Of a stretch of DNA of 64,000 bases, positions 10,630-25,600 are shown in pieces (position 1 is the first letter of the stretch; each line of letters opens with the position of its first letter). Origin of the DNA: Ariolimax columbianus (Eukaryota; Mollusca; Gastropoda; Stylommatophora; Arionidae); contig JAVGWX010000002.1 in assembly GCA_036924085.1 (NCBI GenBank), positions 52,268,105 to 52,332,104 of the forward strand, in the 5' to 3' direction. The translations under genes were made by a program, and so were the position numbers. The notes beneath the pieces were generated by a model. That model did not search any database. It saw only the letters and a list, made by a program, of their open reading frames with translations, and was not told the origin of the DNA.

Positions 10630-13600
10630 GTGAGTATTCTGCTTAATTTTTACTATTGTCACATCTCTTTTGTCGATTTAAGTATTTAGGTGCTGCAGAG
10701 GGCACATCCAAGGCAACGAGGAGGCAGACAGACCGGCAAAAGAAGGTGCAAGACTACCACAACCAGATTCTAGTGTGACCTACGAAGAGTCAAAAAGGCT
10801 TATTAGGGCCAGATACATGGCCAAATGGGAAACAGAACATACTGGCTACACAAAACATTATGCCTATTACCAGTTGAACAGAAGAGAGCAGGTCGTGGTC
10901 TTCAGACTCCGCACAGGCCACAACAGACTGAGGTACCATCTATTATATAAACTGAAGATAGGTGGCACTGACGAATGCACTTGTGGTACCGGGAAAATGA
11001 CCGCTGAACATCTGCTGCAAAACTGCCCGATATACGAGGACCAGAGAAAGCACATGTGGCCATCACCAGTGGCAACACTAGACAAGCTCTATGGCAGTGT
11101 CAACAGCCTCAGGATGACCGCTGCTTTCTTCGAACAAATACGTCTGACAGCGTACGAAGAAGAAGAAGGTGCTGCAGAGATGAGCAATTTTCTTTCGTAT
11201 GCTATATATTTGGTCAACATTATTTTCAATCTTTATCACCAGTACTTGCAAATACAATCCTGCTAAGCAGGGGGCAAGGCAGATGACGAAGAAAGAGGTG
11301 GGAGGACAACATAAATTATAAATGGGTATGATCAGAGACTGCACCGAAGCGAAAATACAAATGAAACCAATGTTATGACCAATATATCTTTATCAGGGAC
11401 AACGAACAACAACAATAATTAACTAATGAATCATAGAAGAAGGGATTAACACATAAATGGAGGATACATAAAAGAATGGACCAAGCTCCGACCTGAGGAG
11501 GCACAGGCAGCGGCCGCTGACACAGAGGGGTGGCGTGGAGGTGATTCCATGTATGCCCTAACGACCTACTCGACCTGACCTGGCTACCACAGTGCTGTTC
11601 TTTTCATTCCTTCTCTATGTTTTTGTTGTCTGATAATACTTAGAAGATATTAAGATAATGTTTCTAATTCCACGTAAGAATTATATTAGTGCATATGTTG
11701 AATGTTAAGTAGGGCCAACAGAATAGAACTACTGCTTCCTTCCATGCATGTTTTAAGAGAGGACAAATGAAGGTTGAAGATTGGGTTAGTAACCTTAACA
11801 TGTCAAAACATTGCTACAAAACCACATTTCAAAGGAATGGAATAAGAATTTCCTAGAACAATCGGATAAAGCAGAAGAAATGTTGAATGTGTTTGGTAGT
11901 TTTGTATCAGTTAGATTACTCTCTTCTTTTATTCACTGCTCATCTACAATGAGAGTGTAGATGTCTTTTTATGGAATATGCAAGTCAGTAAGTAGGTGAC
12001 AAATGGCTACTAAAAGAACTAGATGAGATGTGAACTTGAAAACTATTTATTGTACTTACATTGTCCCTTATTTGTCAGCATACTTCCCACCAACATTGAT
12101 ACACTTGTACCATCACTTTATCAGTGGACCAAAACCTGCAGCATAGAAGTCTTTGGTCTACTTTCTCAGCTACCGAAACCTACAGCATAGAAGTCTTTGG
12201 TCTACTGTCTTAGCTACCGAAACCTGCAGCATAGAAGTCTTTGGTCTACTGTCTTAGCCACTGAAACTTGCAGCATAGAAGTCTTTGGTCTACTGTCTCA
12301 GCCACAGAAACCTGCAGCATAGAAGTCTTTGGTCTACTGTCTCAGCTACCGAAACCTGCAGCATAGAAGTCTTTGGTCTACTGTCTCAGCCACCTAAACC
12401 TGCAGCATAAAAGTCTTTTGTCTACTGTCTCAGCCACCTAAACCTGCAGAATAGAAGTCTTTGGTCTACTGTCTCAGCCACTGAAACTTGCAGCATAGAA
12501 GTCTTTGGTCTACTGTCTCAGCTACTGAAACCTGCAGTATAAAAGTCTTTGGTCTACTGTCTCAGCTACTGAAACCTGCAGCATAGAAGTCTTTGGTCTA
12601 CTGTCTCAGCCACTGAAACTTGCAGCATAAAAGTCTTTGGTCTACTGTCTCAGCTACTGAAACCTGCAGCATAAAAGTCTTTGGTCTACTGTCTCAGCTA
12701 CTGAAACCTGCAGCATAAAAGTCTTTGGTCTACTGTCTCAGCTACTGAAACCTGCAGCATAAAAGTCTTTGGTCTACTGTCTCAGCTACTGAAACCTGCA
12801 GCATAAAAGTCTTTGGTCTACTGTCTCAGCTACTGAAACCTGTAGCATAGAAGTCTTTGGTCAAAATGTATCTAAGACAGTAGTCTTAGCCACCAAAACC
12901 TGCAGCATAGAAGTCTTTGGTCTACTGTCTCAGTCATATTTTCACTTCAAGCTCAACCTCTCCATCATTCACAAATTGTCTCTCTACAAGGTGGTTTTTA
13001 GTGCACTGAAAAGGTAGAAATCACTTGGGACTGTAAGGTGGATGTTCAAGAAGTTGCCCCCCTCGCAACAAAAATTGCACAACAGCACACTATTCTGTGA
13101 TTGTACAATCTGTGAGCACAGACACCATATTGTATCTGAACTGCGTACTTGCATGCGATATCTAGCATCTGCTACCTACAGTTATCACAAAGCTAGATGT
13201 TGCTGCCACCTAATGACACCTTTAGAAACTATCAACTACATTTTTCAATTATCCCATATCAGTCTATGATCTACTTACTGAATTACCCTTGTACTTACAA
13301 TCAAGTGTACAGACAAATAGGAGACTGGCCTGTTGTGTCTTTGCATGATGGAGAGTCTGCCTTAATGCAGGACACTATTTAGTAGGAATTTCATTACCTT
13401 TAGAAGTTTTGTTCAAGCTGTGGCAAACAGCCTGCATTTGTCAATTGTCAAGGGTTCAATTCTCAAGTGTATACCTCAAAGTTTATTATCCATCTCCAAT
13501 AGGACTAAAACCAGTCTCACTTCCATTGAGGTACCTAATCTTTCAGCAACCTCAATTAGATTTTTGAGTGTTTTTATTTTTGTCTGTGGAACTCCCTCCC

Positions 13601-16600
13601 AAACACATCTTCCCCAGCCCATCCTTCACTTCAAGATGTCTTGAGATATCGTCATGAGTAATTTTTTTCCTTTGCTGGGAAGAAATATTGCTTGCATTTT
13701 TACTTTACTAGAAACAAATATCGCCTTCATTTTTCTTTGCTTGGAAGAAATGTTGCTTCCATTTGTTTTTTGCTTGAAAGAAATATTGCTTCTAGTTTTC
13801 CTTTGCTGGGAAGAAATATTGCTTGCATTTTTCCTTTACTGGGAACCAATATTGCCTTCATTTTTTCTTTGCTTGGAAGAAATATTTTGTCTAATTTAAA
13901 ATAAGGGGAAAGTAGTGTCATAGATGATACTAATGTTGCAGATGAAGTGTAAGAGACTTTGCTATCTGAGATTTTATCAAGTGGGATGGAAGGTTTTCTT
14001 CCTCACTACTTTGCCACTTATAAGTCTAGCAGAGTCACATATCTTGTTACAGCTGCATAACAGTAACAGGTCCTGTTACAGCTGCATAACAGAGTCACAT
14101 ATCCTGTTACAGCTGCATAACAGAGTCACATATCCTGTTATAGCAGCAAAACAGTGTCACATGTCCTGTTATAGCTGCATAACAGAGTCACATGTCCTGT
14201 TACAGCTGCAAACAGAGTCACATATTTTGTTACAGATGCATAACAGAGTCACATATCCTGTTACAGCTGCATAACAGAGTCACATGTCCTGTTATAGCTG
14301 CATAATAGAGTTACATGTTTTGTTACAGTTGCATAACAGTCGTATATCATGTTACAGTTACACAACAGAGCCTCATATCCTGATCCTGTTACAGCTACAT
14401 AACAGAGTTACATATCCTCAACATGGTTACAGCTACATAACAGAGTTACATATCCTCAACCTGGTTACAGCTACATAACAGGGTCACATCTCCTGTTACA
14501 GCTACATAACAGTCTATCCTATTATAGCTGTATAATCGAGTCAGATTTGCTATTATGGCCTGAAGTTTGATGCAATTAAATTACGCACCCAGTCCCTTTT
14601 GTTGTAAGAACCGCCACTCTTAATTTTTTAGTTAGTCATACAATGCACGAAATGTGGCTTTATAATCCAGGAAGGTTCAGCTCTCTGGTTGTAATCTGAG
14701 ATCTGTGTAATCAGAGTGGTCATTGGGACTGAATCATAATCCTTGTTTTAGAATGTACAGAACAGATAACGGATATACAGGTCTCGAGCCTTCATGTGTT
14801 TGTGAAGATTTACAGTCCAGGTAATGCTAGGGTTTACAGCAATGAAAGAACTGTCAGCTTTCTCTCATGTAATGGAGGCTTTAGATACAGAAAGAGAGGA
14901 CATGTTGACATAGAGAGGACATTTGACATAGAGAGGACATTTGACATTAATCAATGACCACATGATGAATGATGACAATATAATTGTTGAAAAGGTGATT
15001 TACAGTTTTTAATGGTTTGACATCAAACATGGACTGAGCAGGGATACTTGGAATTCTGGTATTCAAACATGCATGTTAATGCCTGTTTCCAGGTAGCCAA
15101 AGACTATCGGTTATCCATAGCGGGTATTTTAAACTTACTGCAGCTTACTGAGGCTGGGAGAAGATACAAATAGTTTGGGTTGATTTTAAACTACAATTTT
15201 TGAATTTTTGTTTGTCAGTGGCCATTAAGTCTACTCTTTTCAATTTCTAACTTGCCAAGGGATTTTTATGGTGCTCAATAATGAACACTGGAGTCTTACC
15301 TCACTACCCAGAGATCAGGGGTATTTTTTACCAGAAGATCCACGTGAAAAAATCCTGGTCTCCACCATGATTTGAACACGCAACCTCTGGCACCTGAGGT
15401 GAACACCTTACCTCGAGACCACTGAACCACCTGAGCAGGGATGAACACCTGAAAGGACGGATCAGGAGTGTGTATAACCAGGGATCTACAGTAAACAAGC
15501 AGTAGCTTTATCTCTCATAATTTTCTGAGAAAGACTGAGCACCTATACATCTGTACAGTGTAATGAGGTCAGTTCTGTATAACATAATGCCAGAAGAGAA
15601 TGAACCCCAAATGATGATGTGTTAATAGTTTGTTTACTTAAATAATTACCATGTGACGGTTTACTATATGCTCTGGGGAACTGAGATGCTAGTCCAGTTA
15701 GGCACAACTTACTGACCAAGATGTCATGTCAGAGTCAGGCACAATTCCATAACCAAGACCACAATCTCTCTTCCATGTAGTCTTCCCTGGAAACAGACTG
15801 TTTTCAAGGCAATCCAGCTGACGAGATGTGGATCGATGTGATCCCCATAGTAGTGAGCACCACACGGATGAAGCTAAGCATATCATAACTACCTGGAGGA
15901 CCACCTTCACCAGCATGCTTGGGATGTGAGGAAAGCTACTATAACCCACCACTTAACGTCCTTTTCAGCGCGCACAAAAGAGTAAACTTACTTATTGTGG
16001 GCATTAAACAATAACAACAACTATATGCACTAACTAGTTACATTTTCTTTCCCATTTCATCTGATAGGTATCGGTCGTGATATTGTATTAAAACTTGCAG
16101 AATATGGAGCTAATACTGTGGCTCTAAGCAGGACAAAAGCAGACCTGGACACTTTGAAAGCAGAGGTAAATTGTTGAATTTAATCATCCCAAAAACAGAA
16201 GAACCCCACTTATACAGTAAAGTAGGTTTCAAATGACCTTTTTTCACACTAGTATTACACAACAATGGTTCATAAAGCTGACATTATTATACTTGTCACC
16301 CCTGCATGGGTTCAGTCCCTATGGGAGCTTATACATGCTCTGATACACTGACACATGCTTCCTGCAAGGAGGACAATATTAGTGGTGTTCCCATCCTTTG
16401 ATTAAAATGAATAATTATGAAGATGATTATAAATGTAAATGACAAATATGAGTAAATTTATTTTAGGAAGATTGACAAAGACTGCACATTTAAACCTTTT
16501 GACTGTTCAACGAATCTTATTCATGGTGATGAAGATCTTGCAAACTATTCTTGAATGTAGCTGTGGAGTCTTCGTGCAGAGAATCACTGAAAAAGTAGAT

Positions 16601-19600
16601 AGAACATTGAATACAATGAACATTTATAAAATTGAAGACCGGCACATTTGCTGAACGATGAAAAGTAGAACCATATTGTATGTAGGTTAAAGCTATAAAT
16701 TGTTAATTTGAGGAACGATGCGAAAATGTAATGTACTCAAATATATTGGCTTGATCAAGAAACAGCATCCAGTAATAAGAATTTAGATAGGTTGAGTTGG
16801 TAGGTTTGAAAACAAGTTTCACTGTATTCATTAAAATTTACATATCTTCATTGTCCAGCTATTTACAAAACCATTTTGCTTGCAGGAAACCTGTGAAAAA
16901 GCATTTTTGTGGCCCTGCTTTAGTGGTTTTTATATCACTCTACTTTATGTGATGATATTGTTGGCTTCATGCATTATCTTTCCTAGTTGCCTCCTTTGTC
17001 ATGCAAAATAGGGACTGCATGGCGAAGTAGGTAGTGGCATGGCTCACAACTCAGATTTGCTTGTGTTCGGATTCATGAAGCAGAAAGTTTTACTCCTATG
17101 GGACATAATCACATTTTTTTTTAAAAAAGCGTGTTCAAATTGAATGCACTGGACTGTTATGGCACAAAACACATTACAACACACTCCACCTTAGGAAACA
17201 AGGCAAACACCCAAAATATGCCCCAGGATACACACAAGTGAAACCCTAAATGAATGAATCAATCAAGCAAAACTTTTTCATCTTCCCGTGAAGCATAGAT
17301 CTTTAACAAAAATATGCCAAGTCCTCTTGTCATGAACCATCCACTCCAGCTCTCACCACATCTTCCCTCTTTCCTGAATGCTTGTCTATAGCTCTTTTCT
17401 CGATGTCTGCTTTAGTCTTTCTTTATTTCTCCTGCTATTGGAATTCCAGTTGCTCGTGCAAAATCAGTGAATATGCAAAATAGTCCATAATGTTATGCAT
17501 GAATTGAAAGATAACATTTATGTTTTGAAGTTACCATATGCAACTGCATATATCATTTTTATGGTCAAATAAACACATTGAAGACAAAGGCTATTTGTTC
17601 TGAGCCAAGCAACATAGGCAAAAAATATAGTCATCAATGGAGAAATAATCAAACATGTACAGAAGTTTATATATTTAGGGCAAACCATCACAGACGATAC
17701 GCACAATGAGACAGAAATTAAAACAAGGATTACAATGGCAAAAAAGGCATTCAGAGAAAAACAGAAGTTGATAACCTCAAAGAATATTAGGATAGAATTG
17801 AGGAAAAGAATAATCACCACTCATATATGGCTAATTGCACTGTGTGGGAATTGAAACATGGACTCTAATAAAGAAGGATGAAGAAAGGTTGGAAGCCATT
17901 TAAATGTGGTGCTCCGTAGAGTGGGCGAATGAGTTGAACAGAAAAAAGATCCAATGACAAAGTGCTCATTGAGGTATGCACACAAAGACTAATTTTGAAA
18001 ATAATACAGAAACGAAGATTGAGTTGACTGAGACACAATATGCGACATGAAAGTCTTCTATAGAAGATGCTAGGGGCAAGATCTGGGGGAAAAGAGGAAG
18101 AGGGCAACCAAAACTCACCTTTACATCTCAGGCATATTAGAGACATTAAAGAATGAATCTATGCTGAAATAAAGAGAACTGCAGAGGATAGGGTTAAGTG
18201 GAGAGACATGCTTAGATAATATTACAGTCTTAGAACTGACCAATCAAATAATATTGGTAGTCAAAAGTAATTTGGACTGCTAGCATTAGGGCCAGCAAAC
18301 CAGAGCTGCCAAGACCCATCTACACCTCTAGGCTGCAACAGAGCACACTGGCTAACGAGAAGGGATCGAAGAGTGAATGCTAACCCAGTACTCAAATAAT
18401 TCTTATATGCCCCAGTGAAGGTTCCTTGCTTGGTTCATTTTTTTAACATTTTTGTTGAGAAAACTAATCTGGCTGCAGAATTAAAATAATGTTACCAAGA
18501 AATGTATTGTTTGTGTGTTACAGTGTCCATCAATTGAGACATGTCTAGTTGACATCAGTGACTGGTCTGCTGCTAAAAAAGCCATAGAGGCCTTAGGGCA
18601 TTTTGACCTGCTAGTTAACAGCGCAGGTGTTTCTAGGATTGGTCCATTTCTTGATGTCCAGGAAGAGGATTTTGACTAGTGAGTGAGATCTTTTCAGAAA
18701 TAAAAATTGTCTTAAATAATTTTTAATACGATTTTGCTGGCAAAATTTATAGAATTTTATATTTTGCTAATAAGATTTTAAATTATGGTTTTTGTTTTAT
18801 ATCATTTCAATTGTGGATTTTGATTATTAAAATTATAAATGACAGTGTTTGACTAATAAAATTTCAAATTGTTAATATTGTTTCATAAGATTTTGAATAA
18901 AATTGTTTGCCTATTAATAACTTTTATTATGAATTATGGATAATAGTTTTGAAATTCTGAATTTTGACAAATAAAAGTGGAAATTATGGATTATTTAATT
19001 CATTCACTCCTAAATATTTTGGACCTCTGGATGCAGTTTTTTTCTTATGTAGAACGCAAACACAGTATCACTTATTTGTGATCTGTTTATCTTCAATAAA
19101 CAGTCCCTACACATATTATATACCAAAATTTGTATATATGCGGCCAAAATACAATGGAATACACATATTTTACAAATGGAGATGAACATTTGTGTTTGAA
19201 GGATTATAGTTGCATAATCGTTTTTATTTTTTTTAATTATGAAAAAATTTTTTCTCCTCACTACACATTATTCAGCTCTTAACCAATACATGAATAAGAT
19301 AATGACTTTCCATTGATGGTAATCCACAAAAGAAGATGTTCTGGAAGTTATACCTAATTTGGAGCAGTTGTTTTTCCATTATTTGAGTTTTCCTGGGTTT
19401 TCTTGAAAAATCCAGAAGCCGATGTATTGGCTCACGGGAGTGAATGGGTTAAGTTGTAAAATTGACGTAGTAAGATTATTTAAAAAGAAAATCATCTTTA
19501 TTTTTTTTTTAAACGCTACATTGTTATAAAAAAAATTGTAAATTGCCTTAAAGTGTTACTAAGCGATATTGTGTGATATGAACACGAAGGTGTCGCAGTC

Positions 19601-22600
19601 TAGTTTCTGTTTAAATTTGAAGACATTTGAACGTTCTATTTATCATAAATACTTTTTAGGGGTGAAAAAAATGTATATTTCTTATCTTTTTAGGAACGTA
19701 TTCTTATAAATCACTTATTACATCCCCTTATTTTTGTTCATATGCTTGCATAGTCTTATGGGGACATACTTTTTGTTTCTCCAGCGTCTTCAACACAAAC
19801 ATCAAGGCTCTTTTCAACGTTTCTCAGGTATGGTTTTGTGTAATGTACTTTTATTGATGATTTTTGTTCTCCATTTAGTGATGTATATCTCATCTCAGTA
19901 TACCACAGTTTATTGACTGTTGCTTTAAAAATTACATGAATTAACATTTTTTGGTAGCAAATTTTAAAAGTTGCATGAAACATTTCATCCCCTGTTAGAT
20001 CCTCAGCAAAGCAACAACTTATAAACAGTATATTGGTACCAACTTTGTGTTAGCTATGATAGTGAACTGTAAACTGAAATGTCTAAGGAAGGTAGGGGTT
20101 AACAGGAGAAATAAAATGTAAAACTGTGGGAAAGAACACACAGATATCAGAAGCACTTGACATAAGGAGAAGGTGTGGCTTTAGATAGGACACACAATGC
20201 GGAAAACATCTCATAGTGGATTACAAGACAGAGTTTGTTCTGGAATCCCTAAGGTAAGAGAAGTAGAGGCAAACCTAAAGACTCATGGGGAAGAGAGCTT
20301 GTGGCCAACATAAAGTGTCAGGAAAGATATTGATAGAGCTAGAAAGGATGACACCACAGCTAGACAAAGTTTATTTGTTGAAAGCCTATGCTCAATGGGA
20401 AACCGAACATACTGGCTACACAAAAAACGATGCATATTACCAGTTGAACAGAAGAGAGCAGGTCGTGGTCTTCAGACTTCGCACTGGCCACAAAAAGACT
20501 GAGGTACCACCTATTCAACAAATTGAAGATAGGTGGCACTGACGAATGCCTGTGTGGTACCAGGAAAGTGACCGCTGAGCATTTGCTGCAAAACTGCTCG
20601 ACATACGAGGATCAGAGAGAGCAGATGTGGCCATCACCAGTGGCAACACTAGACAAGCTCTATGGCAGTGTCGACAGCCTCAGGATGACCGCTGCTTTTT
20701 TCGAAAAAATAAAGGCTGATGTCTGACTGCGTACGATGAAGAAGAAGAAAGCCTATGCTCAACAGGGAGCTGACAGGTTTTGGTTGTTTTATCACACTTT
20801 AGTAAGGTAAAGTAAAGTAACCCATAGCATTACTGCCGTAGGGGTGTGAGGTGTTAGCGATCTCACATTTCAATATGAGGGCGGTAGCCATCTCCTCTCC
20901 CTCGCCGCTTTTAGCTCCCGGACTGAACCGGTACCCATTTAAGGCTGGGTCGACCCGGGAGCCATTGCGGTCTGAAAAAACACTACTGCCTCAACTGGGG
21001 AATGAACCCAGGACCACTCAGATACGAAGCCAGCGCGCTAGCCACTGCGCTACGCGGCTCCCTCAGGTACACTGGTCTATTCTTTCTTTGTCAGTAATGG
21101 GCCACACGATCCTCGTGATGATTGTTATTAAATAAAAATATTATTGTTTTTGAAACTTACAGACAGTTGCAAGGTCAATGGTAGACAATAAAAGTGGTGG
21201 AGCAATTGTTCATTTGTCCAGTGCAGCATCTACACAGTCTGTAAGAGATCATGCAGTCTATTGCTCTACAAAAGGGGCTGTGGATTCACTAACTACAGTG
21301 ATGGCTTTAGAACTTGGGCCTTACAAGGTATGGATTTATGCCTGTGGTAGTATCACTTACACCGCCTTGTGAATCTTGGGGCGTCTTATCGGGGATCAAT
21401 TAATATTGCCACTCTACTTTTGCATAATAATAGGTAAATGTAATCACATAACGGACACTGCCATTAGGGAGGAAGTGTTAAGGACTTCTTCTTTGGCGTT
21501 CATCCTGAAAAGGACATTCATAGTTTGCTGCATTTCTACTGCATCTGCACTTTTCCGGTCCGACACATCAGCTGACTTTTTGGAGTACCAGGTTAGCCTT
21601 CCCTCTGCGATTCTTATCCCTTGGCCACACTACACTAGTGACTAGTGCAGCCTGTTACCAGGTCGGCTACGTGGAGGCAGAATAGGGTCTTGGTCAGCTC
21701 ATGCACTGCTGTCAGCTCATGCACTGCTGCATCTTGGCCCCATTAGGAGGCTTCATTCTACATGATGTGACCATTTCCTTTCCGATAAAAAGATACAGGT
21801 ATGATTCAGTAGCCACACTGGGAAAGAAGCAAAACAAAACCCAGCGTTATAGCTAGAATATTTTCATCAGAGGCACAGAACAAATGAAAACACCTAACAT
21901 ATCACAAAATGAGGGAAGGAATTAACTGATGTGGGTGGGTGTAATGAAACAAGAAATTGTAACAGCTGTAAAATGGACTATGTAAAAATACAGAGAAGCT
22001 GTAATGGTACTGAAGGTCAAATGTTGTTAAAATATACACAGGTGGTTAGAGTCCATAAACATTATCATGTGCTTCATTTATGTCAATGCTTCATTTATGA
22101 CAATGTTTCATTTATTTAAATGCTTCATTTATATGAATTCTTCATTATGTTAGTGCTTCAGTTATATCAATGTTTTATTTATGTCAATTTATGTAAGTGC
22201 TTCATTGATGTCAATGTAAAGACACTTTAAAATTGACTAGACTTAGTCCTTGCTCACCTACCATGCGGTGTAGAGATCTTCTTTTATTTCTCTTGCGGCT
22301 TATCATTTTTACAGGATGAGTAGCCAACCCTCGACATGCCTGGTAGGCTATTATTGTTAGCACCCCTTTCGGGCTTTGATAACAAACCTTCCAGAATTAG
22401 AGCAAAGAGTAAGCAGGGTCAAGTGAAACATGCTGATCTAGACCCCACCTTACATTCTCATTCATGCTCATGAAAACAGACTGTGCAACAAGGTAGGGAT
22501 CAACACTGTCATCTCTATAGTGATGAGCTTAATGAGTATCCTTACATTTCAATACAACCAGGACTCCAGTCTACTACAAGTATGTCTTAGGATGTTAGAA

Positions 22601-25600
22601 CAGCCACTGCAACCTGCTACTAAAGACACATCATCAAAACTTAACGCAACTAAGCATGAGTAGCTTTCAGCAACAACAATCCACTAATTTGTAATAGACT
22701 AAATTTATAACTTTTTTTTCCTTTATTTGGTATATAAATTTGTTTTGGTTGCTTAAAAAAATACATGCCTTTGCCATCATTGTCATTAGTTTTGCTGTTC
22801 AATAATCTCACTTTTTCCAAGCTTCCTTAATACAGAATCAGTGCAGTATCCATATTATGAAACTGTTATTTATTTATTTTCAGATCCGCACTAACTGTGT
22901 GAACCCCACGGCAACAATGACAGCCATGGGTCTGTATGCTTGGAGCGACCCAGCTAAGTCTAAGCCTTTACTTGATAGAATTCCTCTGGGCCGTTTAGCA
23001 GGTGATCAATTTTTAACAGTTGTGTTTACAGTTTTAACTTGTGTCATGGGGTCCAAATGGGGAAGTGATTACGGAATACTAGACTCATGTCTTCTGCCTG
23101 TCTACCTTACATACACGTTGGTAGGCTCTGTTATACCCAGTAATCTTGCTAAAGCTTAACCCCGGCGTGAGATAAGACAAATTCAAAGTCCCCAGTCAGA
23201 CGGGGTAGGTACTCCACCAATAGAATAGGTGCTGAAGACAGTAGTACCAGGCCAGGAGGCACACCAGTAGCCATTGAACCGGCCCAGCTTTTTGGGGGAA
23301 CGAGAAAAAGAAAGAGAACTTGCGTAGTATAGTTTGCTTGACTTGATTTAGTCTACACTTCTACCTTCGTATGTAGAGGTACGTCATGTGGTTGCTGGCC
23401 CCATGCCCAGCTCTCCTTTGCCATCTTTTACAACATGCCTGGTATCAAGACGCTGAGCTGCAGTGAACAGCGACCCATAGCTGACTTCTAGCATTAGGAC
23501 CAATGAACCAGAGCTGTCAAGACCCTTCTACATCTATATGAGGTAATACTGGATAACAGGCTGCAACAGGGCAGACTGGCTAAGGAGAAAGGATTAAAGC
23601 AGGAAGGCTAACTTTATACTCAAAAATGCCTGCTGAAGCCAGATGTGTTGGACCGAAAGGTGCAAATATCTCAGTCAAGCTGTAAACTACCACACAATGC
23701 ATTCCATTCTCCAGACAACATCCTTTTATTTAGAAAGCCCTTTTTCAGGGCTTAATAGTGGGAGATTGAGAATGACAAAGAATAAAAAGACACCATGCCT
23801 GGCAGGTTACAGTGTGACTATTCTTTGTTCCTATTCCAGGACTCAGTAACACACTGGTGTTGATGTTCGAAGCTACTTATGCTGAGTTAAGTTAACTCTT
23901 TACGATGTTTCAATCATAGCATGTTACAGTGGCTCTTCTTACATGTGGAACGTGTAGCCTAGTCGACAGTGAGCTGGCTTACTTGACTGGGATTACAGCA
24001 TGCAAGGGGTTCAAGTTCACGAATGGACAGAAAAAATTCCGAGCCATGGTCCATGCCTGGTACAACCACTCCTCCAGTCAGCCCAGCTGTAAATAAGTAC
24101 CTAGCATATGAGTTGGGGAAAGTAAAGACATCAAGAAAAGGAACTACCACCCCACCTCACATAGGCTGCGGCTTAGTACATGAAGAGTTATTTTCATCCT
24201 CAACGACAATTGTTACCATGGGACTTACCTTTACTTACATACTTACATCCCAAGATGCACTTGAGAAGGTGGATTGTGGTGTAAAGCATCACAATGAGGA
24301 TTACAGTGTTGATCCCCACCTTGTTGGCAGACTGCTGTTTCACAGCCTGTTTCCAGGAGCATGAATCAAAATGTAAGGTGGGGCCTTGGTCAGTATGTTT
24401 CACCTGACCCTGATTACTCTTCACTATCAACATACAGATGTACCATTTGCCTAGATATGCCAATTATTTGTCTTCAATTTCATGATATTTTGGCTGCTTA
24501 CTGATGAAGCGGTCATTGATCATCATGTTTGGTAGTGTCCCTCAACACAACAACAAACTCCTTCCACATGTCTCAGTCTGTCTGTGGTAATCCTTCATAT
24601 CATGACTTAAAAATCATGAACCAGAACTAGCACACCGTCTTAGTCTTAGTCGACCCATACTTCTACAGGAACAGATGCCCCTGTGTAGGTCCCAGCTCTG
24701 GCGTGAGCTGGATGTAGCCAGGAGAAGACTTTTTGCTTATCAAGCCAGGCTCGAACAGCTTATTACTCTGCTGCGTTGGGGACAAGTGCCAAGGATGGTG
24801 GTTAACCGATGTGTGAGTCTATCTTAATAGACTCAATGACTAGAGTAAAGTGACCCCTCAGCCTGTAGGCGCCATCTATGTTGATCTTAATAATCCACCT
24901 AACCATTGCTGGTGTTATACCATGTCACACAGTTGGTCATCTTTTACAACATTACGACATGCTCTCTGTGGGGTAGTGGTTCTATTCTTGTGTTTGTCAT
25001 ACACAAAGACCCCTGCAGACCACTGGTAATTATCTGTAATTTGTATCATTTCTAACTATAAAGGGTCTTGATTAACGTGTTGGTAGAGCACTCACTTTTA
25101 ATGGCAAGGGTATAGGGTTCAGCTCTTGTTATCGGCATGCTCCAATCAATTCAATTGTAAAGGGGTAGGTGGTTTACTGTTAGGGAAAGAAAAGCAATGA
25201 GTAAAGGAAACTGGTCACCCCACTCTATAAACTAGCTGCCATTAACATCACTGCGTGTCCGTCCGTCCGTCTAGAACTGCAATTTATTTTCAGTCTCTTT
25301 TTTGTGTATTTCTTGGTCTATCTCTCTTCCTCTTTCCCTGTGGATTCAAATCCCATTTTCAACATTTGATCTATTTCTCCACTGGTTGTTGTTGGTTCCT
25401 TTCCCATAGGTCTTCATTCCTCACCATGTCTAGCCAGCCTATACCAGTTATCTTCCAAAAGCATTTATTGACAAAAAACTGGAGTTTCAAACCTATCCAT
25501 CTCGATTTTCTCTCATTAATATCCAGATGTGTGTCGGTTGATGTCATCTTCTTTGCCAGCTAGTTCATCCACAGGAGAATTCTGTTCATTCTACTCTTCT

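Noticed and set aside
13654..13921. Several overlapping hydrophobic open frames
   Set aside because: They are read from the 45-bp degenerate array.
21000..21062. A tRNA gene on the minus strand (A and B boxes present)
   Set aside because: The sequence runs on into a repeated body and a TTTAC tail and has a second copy at 58611; it is a SINE head.
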